From Anaerolineaceae bacterium UBA6133 (lineage in GTDB: Bacteria; Chloroflexota; Anaerolineae; Anaerolineales; Anaerolineaceae), in NCBI GenBank assembly GCA_002435825.1, contig DIVL01000033.1:1-25463 (forward strand): a DNA stretch of 25,463 bases. Direction: 5' to 3'. Positions 1 to 8,107 of this stretch are shown piece after piece. Within the stretch, counting starts at the first letter, position 1. Every line of letters begins with the position of its first letter. The notes under the pieces are model-generated. The model was not told where the DNA came from. It ran no database searches and saw nothing but the letters and a program-made list of their open reading frames with translations. Both the position numbers and the translations under genes were made by a program.

Positions 1-1320
1 ACCTCCGTCACACGCATCATCGGCGTTCTGATCATGATGCTTTCCATCAGCCTCAGCATGACCCTCATAGGTCTGATCATGGTGCCGCTTGTGATGATTT
101 TTGTGCGGCTGATTGTCAAAAAATCCCAGGTGCATTTCCGCCGGCAGCAGGAATATCTTGGGCACATCAATGGTCACGTGGAAGAGATGTATGGTGGGCA
201 TTTGGTATTGAAAGCCTACAACGGAGAACAAGGCAGTATCGAACACTTTGAAACTCTGAATGACACTCTCTTCACCAGCGCCTGGCTTGCGCAGTTCCTT
301 TCAAACATGATGATGCCTGTCACGCGCTTCTTCAGCAACCTTGGTTACATCGCTGTCGCGATCCTGGGCGGTTACCTGACCATTCAAAACCGCCTGAGTA
401 TCGGAGACATACAGGCTTTCATTCAGTATCTGCGTTCATTCCAACAACCCTTGATGCAGGTTGCCAACATAGCCAATATCCTCCAGCAGACGGCGGCTGC
501 GGCTGAGCGCGTTTTCGAGTTCATCAATGAATCAGAGATTGAACCTGACTCTGTCGACGCCATAGCGCTTGAGAAGGTGCGGGGAAAAGTGGAGTTTCGC
601 AATGTGTGGTTCGGCTACAACCCCGACGATTATGTCATCAAAGATTTCTCGATGGTCGTCGAACCCGGGCAAAAAATTGCCATCGTTGGTCCGACTGGTG
701 CCGGCAAAACCACGCTGGTCAAACTGCTGATGCGCTTCTATGACATCGATCGCGGAGAGATCCTGATTGACGACGTCAATATCCAGGATATGACCCGTGA
801 AAATCTGCATAGCCATCTTTCGATGGTGCTCCAGAATACCTGGCTATTTAACGGAACCATCCGCGAAAACATTCGCTATGGCCGGCAGGATGCCAGCGAT
901 GAGGAAGTAGTTCATGCGGCGGATATGGCTTATGCCGACCACTTCACCCGCACGCTTCCGGGCGGCTACGACATGGTTCTGAATGAAGAAGCCTCCAACG
1001 TCTCTGCCGGTCAGAAACAGCTCCTGACCATTGCGCGCGCTGTGCTGGCTGACCCAACCATCCTGATTTTGGACGAAGCTACCAGTTCGGTTGACACTCG
1101 CACCGAGGTTCTGATCCAGAAAGCCATGGACAAGCTGATGGTTGGACGGACAAGCTTTATCATTGCCCATCGCCTTTCCACCATTCGCAACGCTGATCGC
1201 ATCTTGGTGATACGCGATGGCAATATCGTAGAACAAGGGACCCACGAGGAATTGCTGGCTCGCCAGGGGTTCTATTATGAGCTCTACCAAAGCCAGTTCC
1301 TGCTGCCGGTTGAGGCATAA
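1..1320 (+). CDS. ABC exporter (permease-ATPase fusion), 3' part
   Basis: C-terminal part of an ABC-type exporter half-transporter. It would couple ATP hydrolysis to export of an unidentified substrate across the cytoplasmic membrane. The frame is open to base 1, so the true start lies upstream; the first in-window ATG (34) is internal to the transmembrane domain. Transmembrane helices occupy roughly bases 1-500. The nucleotide-binding domain follows, with Walker A GPTGAGKTT (from base 688), a Q-loop (VLQNTWLFNGTIREN), the signature NVSAGQ (from about 997), Walker B TILILDEATSSVD (about 1057-1095) and the H-loop IIAHRLSTI. The signature is VSAGQ rather than LSGGQ, a deviation seen in some heterodimeric exporter subunits, so a partner subunit may lie upstream. 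That pairing is inference. A hairpin terminator follows the stop codon. Confidence 0.93.
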   Translation, partial: TSVTRIIGVLIMMLSISLSMTLIGLIMVPLVMIFVRLIVKKSQVHFRRQQEYLGHINGHVEEMYGGHLVLKAYNGEQGSIEHFETLNDTLFTSAWLAQFLSNMMMPVTRFFSNLGYIAVAILGGYLTIQNRLSIGDIQAFIQYLRSFQQPLMQVANIANILQQTAAAAERVFEFINESEIEPDSVDAIALEKVRGKVEFRNVWFGYNPDDYVIKDFSMVVEPGQKIAIVGPTGAGKTTLVKLLMRFYDIDRGEILIDDVNIQDMTRENLHSHLSMVLQNTWLFNGTIRENIRYGRQDASDEEVVHAADMAYADHFTRTLPGGYDMVLNEEASNVSAGQKQLLTIARAVLADPTILILDEATSSVDTRTEVLIQKAMDKLMVGRTSFIIAHRLSTIRNADRILVIRDGNIVEQGTHEELLARQGFYYELYQSQFLLPVEA

Positions 1321-1345
1321 AAGATCGGGCTAAAAATCGTTAGCG

Positions 1346-1378
1346 TGGCGCAGGGTATAAAATCCTGCGCCATTTGAT
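1346..1378 (+). terminator. Probable intrinsic terminator after ABC exporter
   Basis: A perfect 9-bp inverted repeat, TGGCGCAGG (1346-1354) and CCTGCGCCA (1364-1372), has a 9-base loop and is followed by TTTGATT. It lies between the exporter stop and the next gene's ribosome binding site, so the two genes are probably separate transcripts. The T-tract is short. Confidence 0.6.
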
Positions 1379-1420
1379 TAACTGCGGGTAAAATTATTGA
1401 AACGTTTTTTGGAGACTAGC

Positions 1421-2746
1421 ATGCCAAGAGCTACCTTTACATTTCCTGGCGGATTCCTGTGGGGCACCGCCACCTCCGCACACCAAGTGGAAGGTAATAA
1501 TCTGAACAATGATTGGTGGGCATGGGAGCAGCAGGAAGGCCGCATATTAAATGGCGACCGGTCCGGCAGGGCTTGCGACTGGTGGGCAGGTCGTTGGCGT
1601 GAAGATTTTGACCGTGCTCACGAAGCTTACCAAAACGCGCACCGCCTTTCCGTGGAATGGTCGCGCATTCAGCCCGAACCCGACCGCTGGGACGAAAGCG
1701 CGCTCGACCGTTACCGCCAGATGCTGCTCGGGCTCAAAGAGCGCAACATGGTGGCGATGGTCACGCTGCATCATTTCTCCAATCCGATGTGGCTGGTGGA
1801 GATGGGCGGCTGGGAAAACGAAGCCACTATTGACCTCTTCGCGGCATTTTCCCGCAGGGTGGTGGAAGCCCTGGGAAGCCACTGTAACCTTTGGATCACA
1901 CTCAACGAGCCAAACGTTTATATGAATGGTGGATACCTGGGCGGAGGCTTTCCGCCGGGCAAAAATGACCTCAAAACTGCTCTTAAGGTACTCAGCAACT
2001 TGGTCAAAGGTCATGCTGCCGCCTACCAGGCTATCCACGAGGTGCAAAGTGAGGCACAGGTGGGTGTCGCGCATCATTGGCGCGGCTTTCTGCCCGCTAA
2101 TGACAATCCTCTCACCCGCTACAGCACAAATCTTTTCAATAAAGTGTTTAATGAAGCTTTTCCTCAGGCTTTGGTCACAGGCAAGTTCGATGCCGTTTTC
2201 CTCAAGGAGGATATTTCCCAAGCCAGGAATACCCAGGATTTCATCGGACTGAATTATTACACGCGCGAGCTGATCCGCTTCGATCTCAGCAAGCGGGCGG
2301 ATATGTTCACCGAGCGCTCTTATCCCAAAGACGCGGAGCTTTCGGAGACTGGCTTTTTGAGCAACGATCCTGAAGGTTTCAAGGCGTGCATCAAATGGGG
2401 TGCGCAATTTGGAAAGCCGATTTACATCACCGAGAACGGCGCCGAAGATAGCAAGGATGATTTCAGGCGCAAGTACCTGCTGCAGCACCTTCACGCGATG
2501 TGGCACATGATCAACCACAATATGCCGGTGAAGGGCTATTTTCACTGGAGCCTGGTGGATAATTTCGAATGGGAACGGGGTTGGAGCCAGCGCTTTGGGC
2601 TGTGGGGGCTTGACCCTGCTACGCAGCTGCGCACCAGGCGCAAGAGCGTGGACCTCTACGCGGAGATCTGCCGCACGAACAGCATTACGTCTGAAAGCGT
2701 TGAGAAATACTGCCCGGAGATTTACGACCGGATCTATCCGGTTTAG
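1421..2746 (+). CDS. GH1 family beta-glycosidase (beta-glucosidase-like)
   Basis: Retaining glycoside hydrolase family 1 enzyme of 441 aa, the usual family length. It would remove beta-linked sugars from oligosaccharides or glycosides. The N-terminal motif is FPGGFLWGTATSAHQVEG. The acid/base glutamate is in TLNEPNVY (E163) and the nucleophile glutamate is in YITENGAE (E338). The C-terminal part contains GYFHWSLVDNFEWERGW, typical of the aglycone and glycone subsites. There is no signal peptide, so it is probably cytoplasmic and acts on imported glycosides. I chose ATG 1421 because GGAG lies 6 bases upstream; a TTG at 1397 in the same frame lacks such a site. The substrate cannot be read from sequence. 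The neighbouring exporter is separated by a hairpin, so a functional link is not evident. Confidence 0.93.
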   Translation: MPRATFTFPGGFLWGTATSAHQVEGNNLNNDWWAWEQQEGRILNGDRSGRACDWWAGRWREDFDRAHEAYQNAHRLSVEWSRIQPEPDRWDESALDRYRQMLLGLKERNMVAMVTLHHFSNPMWLVEMGGWENEATIDLFAAFSRRVVEALGSHCNLWITLNEPNVYMNGGYLGGGFPPGKNDLKTALKVLSNLVKGHAAAYQAIHEVQSEAQVGVAHHWRGFLPANDNPLTRYSTNLFNKVFNEAFPQALVTGKFDAVFLKEDISQARNTQDFIGLNYYTRELIRFDLSKRADMFTERSYPKDAELSETGFLSNDPEGFKACIKWGAQFGKPIYITENGAEDSKDDFRRKYLLQHLHAMWHMINHNMPVKGYFHWSLVDNFEWERGWSQRFGLWGLDPATQLRTRRKSVDLYAEICRTNSITSESVEKYCPEIYDRIYPV

Positions 2747-2779
2747 TTGTGTTGGATTAATCACGTCATAGCTGCGCAA

Positions 2780-2842
2780 GTAGGGTGGGTTGGCGTCACA
2801 AAGCTTATGCAGGAGCACACCAGGTTATAGCCTACCCACCGC
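2780..2842 (+). repeat. R1 MITE-like repeat, copy A (truncated)
   Basis: Left end of the R1 repeat family. It starts with the family terminal sequence GTAGGGTGGGTTGGCGTC and runs through GCCTACCCACCGC, then diverges. It lacks the right terminal inverted repeat present in complete copies (3253-3429, 4107-4277, 10976-11152). Copy B begins 13 bases after it. Confidence 0.8.
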
Positions 2843-2854
2843 TTCGTCAGACAG

Positions 2855-2972
2855 GTGGGATGGGTTGGCGTCATAAAACATATGCAGAAGTACACCGGGT
2901 TGTAGCCTACCCACCGCAGCACAAGCAAATTGATTTATCAATGTTGTACTTAAGGAAGATTACTGTTGCTGG
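2855..2972 (+). repeat. R1 MITE-like repeat, copy B (truncated)
   Basis: Second R1 copy. Its left end is slightly diverged (GTGGGATGGGTTGGCGTC). It matches copy C closely as far as CTGTTGCTGG and then switches directly into repeat family R2 at CTGGAGACC. R2 therefore replaced or recombined away the right half. Confidence 0.8.
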
Positions 2973-3252
2973 AGACCATCGGTCAGTTCGCGTGCTCGGT
3001 CAGAGACCGGCACGATCGGGATGGCAGTTTGTGTAGGGCGCGATTGGAAGCACTGTATAATCCCTCATGCAGAAACCTTGGTGTGCTTCCAATCCGCCAT
3101 CACACCATCGACCATTCGCAATAAACAAGCCTTGCTCCCCAAATTACTATCATCGGCGGATTGAGGGCACGATACGCTCGTTCATCAAATCGATCAAGGT
3201 GCCCTCAATCTCGCCCTACCAAAAATGTGCTCGCAAAATAGGAGAAGCGCAG
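2969..3252 (+). repeat. R2 structured repeat, copy X1
   Basis: First copy of a roughly 285-bp repeat. It contains successive inverted repeats: TTGGAAGCAC with GTGCTTCCAA enclosing an inner stem; AATCCGCC (3091-3098) with GGCGGATT (3155-3162); and TTGAGGGCAC (3161-3170) with GTGCCCTCAA (3199-3208). Its end is followed immediately by R1 copy C. Reading frames in this region are short and lack ribosome binding sites, so I call no protein. It could be a non-autonomous mobile element or a structured RNA. Confidence 0.75.
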
Positions 3253-3429
3253 GTAGGGTGGGTTGGCGTCACAAAGCCTATGCAGGAGCACACCGGGTTG
3301 TAGCCTACCCACCGCAGCACAAGCAAATTGATTTATCAATGTTGTACTTAAGGAAGATTGCTGTTGCTGGTGGGTTGGCTATTTTGAGATTAAGAAAGGG
3401 CGAGATACTGCGACGCCAACTCACCCCAC
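3253..3429 (+). repeat. R1 MITE-like repeat, copy C (complete)
   Basis: Complete 177-bp element. The left terminal repeat is GTAGGGTGGGTTGGCGTC (3253-3270). The right end, GACGCCAACTCACCCCAC (3412-3429), is its reverse complement with two mismatches. Inside is a second inverted pair: TAGCCTACCCACC and, downstream, GGTGGGTTGGCTA. No ORF of note. It lies between R2 copies X1 and X2. Confidence 0.85.
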
Positions 3430-3434
3430 GAGGG

Positions 3435-3721
3435 CTGGAGACCTTCGGTCAGTTCGCGTGCTCGGTCAGGAGACCGGCACGATCGGGATGGCAGTTTGTG
3501 TAGGGCGAGCTTGGAAGCACTGCATAATCCCTCATGCAGAAACCTTGGTGTGCTTCCAATCCGCCATCACACCATCGATCATTCGCAATAAACAAGCCTT
3601 GCTCCCCAAATTACTATCATCGGCGGATTGAGGGCACAATACGCTCGTCCAACACGTCGTTCAAGTTACCCTCAATACCCTGCTTTGCGGGCACTTTGTC
3701 ACGCTCTACGAAAAAATATGC
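3435..3721 (+). repeat. R2 structured repeat, copy X2
   Basis: R2 copy whose first 133 bases (3435-3567) appear identical to copy X3 (3783-3915). Hairpins: TTGGAAGCAC (3511-3520) with GTGCTTCCAA (3550-3559), nested CTGCAT (3520-3525) with ATGCAG (3534-3539), and AATCCGCC (3558-3565) with GGCGGATT (3622-3629). The 53-base loop of the last pair matches X1 almost exactly but not X3. Bases 3722-3782 after it are not part of a repeat I can identify. Confidence 0.75.
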
Positions 3722-3782
3722 CTCCATTTTCACCGTCATCGCGAGCTCTTTTGCGCGGCGATCTGTCTTTGGCTTCCATTAT

Positions 3783-4106
3783 CTGGAGACCTTCGGTCAG
3801 TTCGCGTGCTCGGTCAGGAGACCGGCACGATCGGGATGGCAGTTTGTGTAGGGCGAGCTTGGAAGCACTGCATAATCCCTCATGCAGAAACCTTGGTGTG
3901 CTTCCAATCCGCCATTAACTATTCAAGACCTCGAAAATAACCTTTGCTTTTCGGAACTCTCTCGACGGCGGATTGAGGGCACGATAGGCTCGTCCAACAC
4001 GTCGTTCAAGTTACCCTCAATACCCTGCTTTGCGGGCACTTTGTCTCGCCCTTACACTTCGTTTCGCCCTACGAAAAAATGTGCTCGCAAAGTAGGAGAA
4101 GCGCAG
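3783..4106 (+). repeat. R2 structured repeat, copy X3 with replaced loop
   Basis: R2 copy nearly identical to X2 on both sides of the AATCCGCC (3906-3913) / GGCGGATT (3967-3974) stem. The segment between the arms (3916-3965, 50 bases) is unrelated to the corresponding 53 bases of X1 and X2. It ends with AGGAGAAGCGCAG directly before R1 copy D, as X1 does before copy C. Confidence 0.75.
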
Positions 4107-4277
4107 GTAGGGTGGGTTGGCGTCACAAAGCATAAGCAGGAGCACACAGGGTTATAGCCTACCCACCGCAGCACAAGGAAATTGATTCATCAACGCTGCA
4201 CGAAAAGATTTTTTTTGGTGGGTTGGCTATTTCAATGTTCAGACAGGGCAAGATACTCTGACGCCAATCCACCCTAC
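4107..4277 (+). repeat. R1 MITE-like repeat, copy D (complete)
   Basis: Complete 171-bp element with terminal inverted repeats GTAGGGTGGGTTGGCGTC (4107-4124) and GACGCCAATCCACCCTAC (4260-4277), one mismatch. It has the same internal layout as copy C. It is the last repeat before the DUF218 gene, whose promoter must lie within or just after it. Confidence 0.85.
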
Positions 4278-4434
4278 AAAGATATCGTGTTTATGTGTAA
4301 AAGTATTGAGCAGATTGCTGCGTCGCTTCGCTTCTCGCAGGACGGCATCCCAAAAAATTATCATTCCACTCTTTATCTATCGGTTGGCGCGTTTCTTGCA
4401 ACAAATCAGGCAGGTATATTGGAAGGAGTTCATC

Positions 4435-5205
4435 ATGTCCGGACTGCTTATCGGTTTTTTCAAACAATTTTTCCTCCCGCTGGGGTTTGTTGCCCTGTTG
4501 CTGTTCTTAACCCTTTTACTGATCAATAAACACCCCAAAACAGCCACCTGGTTCGTTTTGATTAGCCTCGTGATCGTTGGCGTATTCGGCAATCCAATTT
4601 TCTCCACCTTCTTCACCCGTTCAATGGAATGGCGCTACATGCCCGTCAACCCAGGCACCAAAGCAGACGCCATCGTGGTACTAGCCCAGGGCACACTCTC
4701 CGCGGAGACCCCGCGCCAGCGCGTGGAAGTGGGCGAACAGGCAGACCGCCTGCTTTACGCTGCCACGCTTTACCAGCAGCAAGCCGCGCCTCTGATCATT
4801 ATCAGTGGAGATGACAACCAGACAGCTTCCGGTCGCACTTTGCTGCTCGAACTCGGCGTACCCGCTGAAGCCATCCAGGTTCAGGATAAAGCAGACAACA
4901 TGCGTGAAGACGCCGCGCTTTCCGCGCCCATCCTCGCATTACAAAACGTCAAACACATTCTGTTGATCACTTCCGCAGTCCAGATGGATCGCGCCTACTT
5001 TTTGTTCCGCCAACTCGATGTGGAGGTTACGCCCGCCCCTGCTGACTATCGTGTCAGCCTCCAAGACTGGGAGACTCTGACCGCCTGGAATTGGCGCAGC
5101 ATCATCACCAAGCTCATGCCCACCAGCGAGGCCTTCGATCAGTCGGCTGCTGTGCTTTGGGAATACGTGGGGTTGGCATTCTATCGCATCAAAGCGATCT
5201 TCTAA
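4435..5205 (+). CDS. YdcF/SanA-type DUF218 membrane protein
   Basis: Protein of 256 aa with two N-terminal membrane segments (about residues 11-30 and 38-55) and an extracytoplasmic DUF218 domain. Family motifs are visible: ADAIVVLAQG (77-86), LIIISGDD (120-127), the DNMREDA acidic motif (154-160), and LLITSAVQMDRAYFLF (176-191). DUF218 proteins such as SanA, ElyC and YdcF are linked to envelope integrity and peptidoglycan precursor metabolism; the exact reaction is unknown here. ATG 4435 is chosen because GGAAGGAG lies just upstream; in-frame upstream ATGs start inside repeat-derived sequence without a ribosome binding site. A strong hairpin follows the gene, so it is probably monocistronic. 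Confidence 0.85.
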   Translation: MSGLLIGFFKQFFLPLGFVALLLFLTLLLINKHPKTATWFVLISLVIVGVFGNPIFSTFFTRSMEWRYMPVNPGTKADAIVVLAQGTLSAETPRQRVEVGEQADRLLYAATLYQQQAAPLIIISGDDNQTASGRTLLLELGVPAEAIQVQDKADNMREDAALSAPILALQNVKHILLITSAVQMDRAYFLFRQLDVEVTPAPADYRVSLQDWETLTAWNWRSIITKLMPTSEAFDQSAAVLWEYVGLAFYRIKAIF

Positions 5206-5251
5206 ATTGGTCAAATCGCTGACCCTCTATCAGCGACAAAACTTCCGCAAA

Positions 5252-5281
5252 AAGTCTGCCAACCATTCGGTTGGCAGACTT
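5252..5281 (+). terminator. Hairpin terminator after DUF218 gene
   Basis: A perfect 13-bp stem, AAGTCTGCCAACC (5252-5264) and GGTTGGCAGACTT (5269-5281), has a 4-base ATTC loop. It lies 46 bases past the stop codon. The following bases (GATTAACCCC) are not a clear T-tract, so efficiency is uncertain. Confidence 0.6.
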
Positions 5282-5353
5282 GATTAACCCCCTAATGGAA
5301 CCTTATAGCGCTGAAAATCGTCCGTAATTAGAACCCTTTATAGGAGGAAACTG

Positions 5354-6634
5354 ATGTTTCGAAAAATTTCGTTAGTAATGTTGTGTGCAATGATGCTTGC
5401 TGGCTGTGCTGCCATCCCCACGCCATCCACGCAATCTGGAAACCTCATGGGTAAACTGGCGTACGAAACCGCCCCACAGTTCACAGAAGCCGAACTGGAG
5501 CAGCTCGCGGCAAGCCAGAACGAATTTGCCAGTGCGATCTTTGCCCACCAGGCTGAAGCCAAACAAAACCTGGTGGTCTCGCCCTATAGCCTCTACCAGG
5601 CCCTCAGCATGCTTTATGCCGGCGCTGCAGGGGAAACTGCCAGCGAAATGCGCCTGGCAATGCGCCTGCCGTGGGAGGATGCCCGCGTGCACCGTCTGGT
5701 CAACGCGCTCAACCAGCAGCTGCTAAACTCCGCCGGCTCTGAAAGCGCCGATAGACAGGCGTTTGAGCTGCAGATGACCAATGCCCTCTGGGCTGCCCAG
5801 GATGGCACTTACGAGCAGGCTTTCCTGGATACCCTTTCCCAAAACTATGACACCGGGTTGAAAATACTCGATTTCAGCAATGCCAGTGCCGCATCCAACG
5901 CCATCAACGCCTGGGTCTCTGAGCAGACGGAACAGAAGATCACGCGGCTGGCTGAGCCTGCCATGTTCAGCGCGGATACCACCCTGGCACTGACCAATGC
6001 GGTTTACTTCAAGGCTGCCTGGCTTTATCCTTTTAGCGAAGCCGCTACATCTGAAGCCCCCTTCACACTCCTGAGTGGTGAGCAGCAAAACGTGTCCACC
6101 ATGCGCCTGAGCGAGACACTCAAGGCCAGCGTCACGGAAGAGCTCACCATAGTACAGCTGCCGTATGCCGGCGGGACGATGGTGATGGAAATCCTGATGC
6201 CCCACCTTGAAATATGGAACTCCCCTGAGGGTATCAGTCAGCTTTGGGCAAGTGGGCTGAATTTCCCTGAAATGCAGCCGGCAAACATAACTCTCAGCCT
6301 GCCAAAATTTCGCATCGAAACCCCGATCATGGATATGATCCCGGCTCTCAACGCGAATGGGATGCGGCTTGCCTTTACGGATGACGCTGATTTTTCAGGC
6401 ATCAGCGGTGACCTGTCACTTTACGTCAGCACGATTGCCCAAAAAGCTTTCATCGACGTCAACGAACAGGGCACGGAAGCATCCGCCGCAACGATTGCAG
6501 TGGTAAGACCGAAATCCGCCTTTGGTGGCGAACCCCTTCAGATCACGATTGACCGCCCCTTCATTTTTCAGATTCGCGACACTGCCACCGGTACTGTCAT
6601 TTTTATGGGTATCGTGATGCAGCCTGAGGCGTGA
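5354..6634 (+). CDS. Serpin lipoprotein 1 (predicted P1 Lys)
   Basis: Serine protease inhibitor of the serpin family, 426 aa, predicted to be a secreted lipid-anchored protein. The N-terminus has a lipoprotein signal with lipobox LAGC (C18). The serpin core follows, including NLVVSPYSLYQALSML, TNALWAAQDG, TNAVYFKAAWLYPF and the C-terminal DRPFIFQIRDTATGTVIFMG. The hinge is VNEQGTEASAAT, with P15 Gly at residue 373. Counting as in alpha-1-antitrypsin puts P2-P1-P1' at P386-K387-S388. The alanine-rich hinge suggests a working inhibitory mechanism, and Lys at P1 suggests trypsin-like targets; both are inference. The start has AGGAGG 8 bases upstream. The downstream gene is a paralogue, so the pair probably arose by duplication. 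Confidence 0.92.
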   Translation: MFRKISLVMLCAMMLAGCAAIPTPSTQSGNLMGKLAYETAPQFTEAELEQLAASQNEFASAIFAHQAEAKQNLVVSPYSLYQALSMLYAGAAGETASEMRLAMRLPWEDARVHRLVNALNQQLLNSAGSESADRQAFELQMTNALWAAQDGTYEQAFLDTLSQNYDTGLKILDFSNASAASNAINAWVSEQTEQKITRLAEPAMFSADTTLALTNAVYFKAAWLYPFSEAATSEAPFTLLSGEQQNVSTMRLSETLKASVTEELTIVQLPYAGGTMVMEILMPHLEIWNSPEGISQLWASGLNFPEMQPANITLSLPKFRIETPIMDMIPALNANGMRLAFTDDADFSGISGDLSLYVSTIAQKAFIDVNEQGTEASAATIAVVRPKSAFGGEPLQITIDRPFIFQIRDTATGTVIFMGIVMQPEA

Positions 6635-6710
6635 GTTGGAACAAACCGGGTGAAATAATCGTCCAATCTACAGCGGACGCTTAGAAAACCCGCAAGAGGA
6701 GATAGAAAAA

Positions 6711-8048
6711 ATGAAACCTAACAAAATCGTATTCAGTATCGTGATGATCAGCGCTCTCATGCTGGGAGCCTGTGTACCAGTCCAAAATCCAACCGAGCCC
6801 TACCCCGTGGAGGAGCCAGAAGATCCTTCGAATGCAGAAGTTGAGCCGGGCAACATCACTGACTCAAGTGGCGATGTGGCTTACATTATCGACCCCGAGG
6901 CTGATCCGGAAGCAGTCAGGCAGCTTGCTCAGTCTAATAACGGCTTTGCGCTGGCACTTTACCAGGCACTGCGCGATGAAGACGGCAACCTGATCTACTC
7001 GCCTTACAGCATCTTCCAGGCGCTGCTCATGACAGCTGCTGGCGCAGAAGGAGCGACTGCCAGCCAGATGGCGAGCGTTTTGGGAGTGGACCTGGACGAT
7101 CCTGAAATCCACAACCTGATGAACGCGCTCAATAATGCGCTCACCACACAACCCGAGTACCTGGAAAGCGATGCTCAGCCTCTGACCTTCAACATCGCCA
7201 ATGCTGTCTGGGCTCAGAAGGACTACCATTTTGAGCAAGCCTTCCTGGACACGCTTTCAGCCAATTACAACGCCGGGCTGAAGCTGGTGGATTTCAACAA
7301 CCCCGAAGACGCGCGCGCCCTCATCAATCTGTGGGTGGCTGCTCAGACCAACGATAAGATCAAAGACCTCATTCCAGAGGGCGTGCTCAGCGCGATGACC
7401 CGCATGGTGCTCACAAACGCCATTTACTTCAAAGGCGCGTGGTCCAATCAATTTGAAGAAAAAGACACCAAAGATGGCAGCTTTACGCTCCTCGACGGCA
7501 GCAGCAAGACTGTGCCTTTCATGCACGGCAATTTCACCCTCCCTGCCTTGGTGAGCGAGAAGATCCAGGCAATCAGTCTGCCCTACGAGGGCGGCACTTA
7601 TGCCATGGCAGCCATCATGCCTCTCGAAAACTTCGCGGAGTTTGAAGCCCAACTAACCGCCGCGGACCTGGAACAACTGCTATCCAATCTTCAGTCTTCC
7701 AGAGCCATGGTAGACCTGAGCATGCCAAAATTCCAGTCTGAAAGCCGCTTAGGTCTGGGCGAAATACTGGCAGCGCTTGGTATGCCGGACGCCTTCGATG
7801 CCCAAAAAGCAGATTTCTCGGGTATGACCGGCAAACCTGACCTGATGATCAGCTCGGTTCTGCACCAGGCAACCATCGACGTCAATGAAGAAGGCACCGA
7901 AGCTGCCGCAGCAACCGCGGTGGTAATGGGTGTGACCTCCATGCCCGGACAGAGCTACACGATCCGCCTGGATAAACCCTTCATCTATGTGATCTACGAA
8001 ACCACCACCAACACCATCGTCTTCATGGGGCGCATGGTGAACCCGTAA
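6711..8048 (+). CDS. Serpin lipoprotein 2 (predicted P1 Thr)
   Basis: Second serpin, 445 aa, 76 bases after the first. Its lipoprotein signal ends in LGAC (C21) and is followed by a Pro/Glu-rich linker (about residues 22-45) that could hold the inhibitor away from the membrane. Serpin motifs include NLIYSPYSIFQALLM, ANAVWAQKD, TNAIYFKGAWSNQF and DKPFIYVIYETTTNTIVFMG. The hinge VNEEGTEAAAATAVV matches the consensus of inhibitory serpins, with P15 Gly at 395. The predicted P1-P1' bond is T409-S410, unlike the Lys-Ser of serpin 1, so the target protease is probably different (inference, plus or minus one residue). The start is supported by GAGGAG upstream. A hairpin terminator follows the gene. 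Confidence 0.93.
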   Translation: MKPNKIVFSIVMISALMLGACVPVQNPTEPYPVEEPEDPSNAEVEPGNITDSSGDVAYIIDPEADPEAVRQLAQSNNGFALALYQALRDEDGNLIYSPYSIFQALLMTAAGAEGATASQMASVLGVDLDDPEIHNLMNALNNALTTQPEYLESDAQPLTFNIANAVWAQKDYHFEQAFLDTLSANYNAGLKLVDFNNPEDARALINLWVAAQTNDKIKDLIPEGVLSAMTRMVLTNAIYFKGAWSNQFEEKDTKDGSFTLLDGSSKTVPFMHGNFTLPALVSEKIQAISLPYEGGTYAMAAIMPLENFAEFEAQLTAADLEQLLSNLQSSRAMVDLSMPKFQSESRLGLGEILAALGMPDAFDAQKADFSGMTGKPDLMISSVLHQATIDVNEEGTEAAAATAVVMGVTSMPGQSYTIRLDKPFIYVIYETTTNTIVFMGRMVNP

Positions 8049-8061
8049 TTCGAAAATGACA

Positions 8062-8096
8062 CAAAAAAACTCCTGCAAATTGCAGGAGTTTTTTTG
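8062..8096. terminator. Bidirectional terminator between serpin 2 and degV
   Basis: The palindrome CTCCTGCAAATTGCAGGAG (8070-8088) is flanked by an A-run on the left and a T-run on the right. It can therefore act as an intrinsic terminator for both converging transcripts: serpin 2 (+) and degV (-), whose stop codon lies 12 bases further on. Confidence 0.9.
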
Positions 8097-8107
8097 ATCG
8101 CGTTTGT

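Noticed and set aside
1547..2818. Long minus-strand ORF (423 codons) opposite the GH1 gene
   Set aside because: It is a shadow of the GH1 coding sequence: no family motifs, no ribosome binding site, and the plus strand encodes clear catalytic motifs.
3558..3974. Integron attC-type cassette sites for the variable loop
   Set aside because: No paired core sites of attC type were found and no integrase gene is in the window; the similarity is only that of a stem with a variable loop.
2969..4106. CRISPR array in the tandem repeats
   Set aside because: Repeat units are about 285 bp with irregular spacing and no short constant repeat/spacer pattern; no cas genes are present.
2785..4157. Several short plus-strand ORFs in the repeat region
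   Set aside because: They repeat the same peptide because the DNA repeats; there are no ribosome binding sites and frames break between copies.
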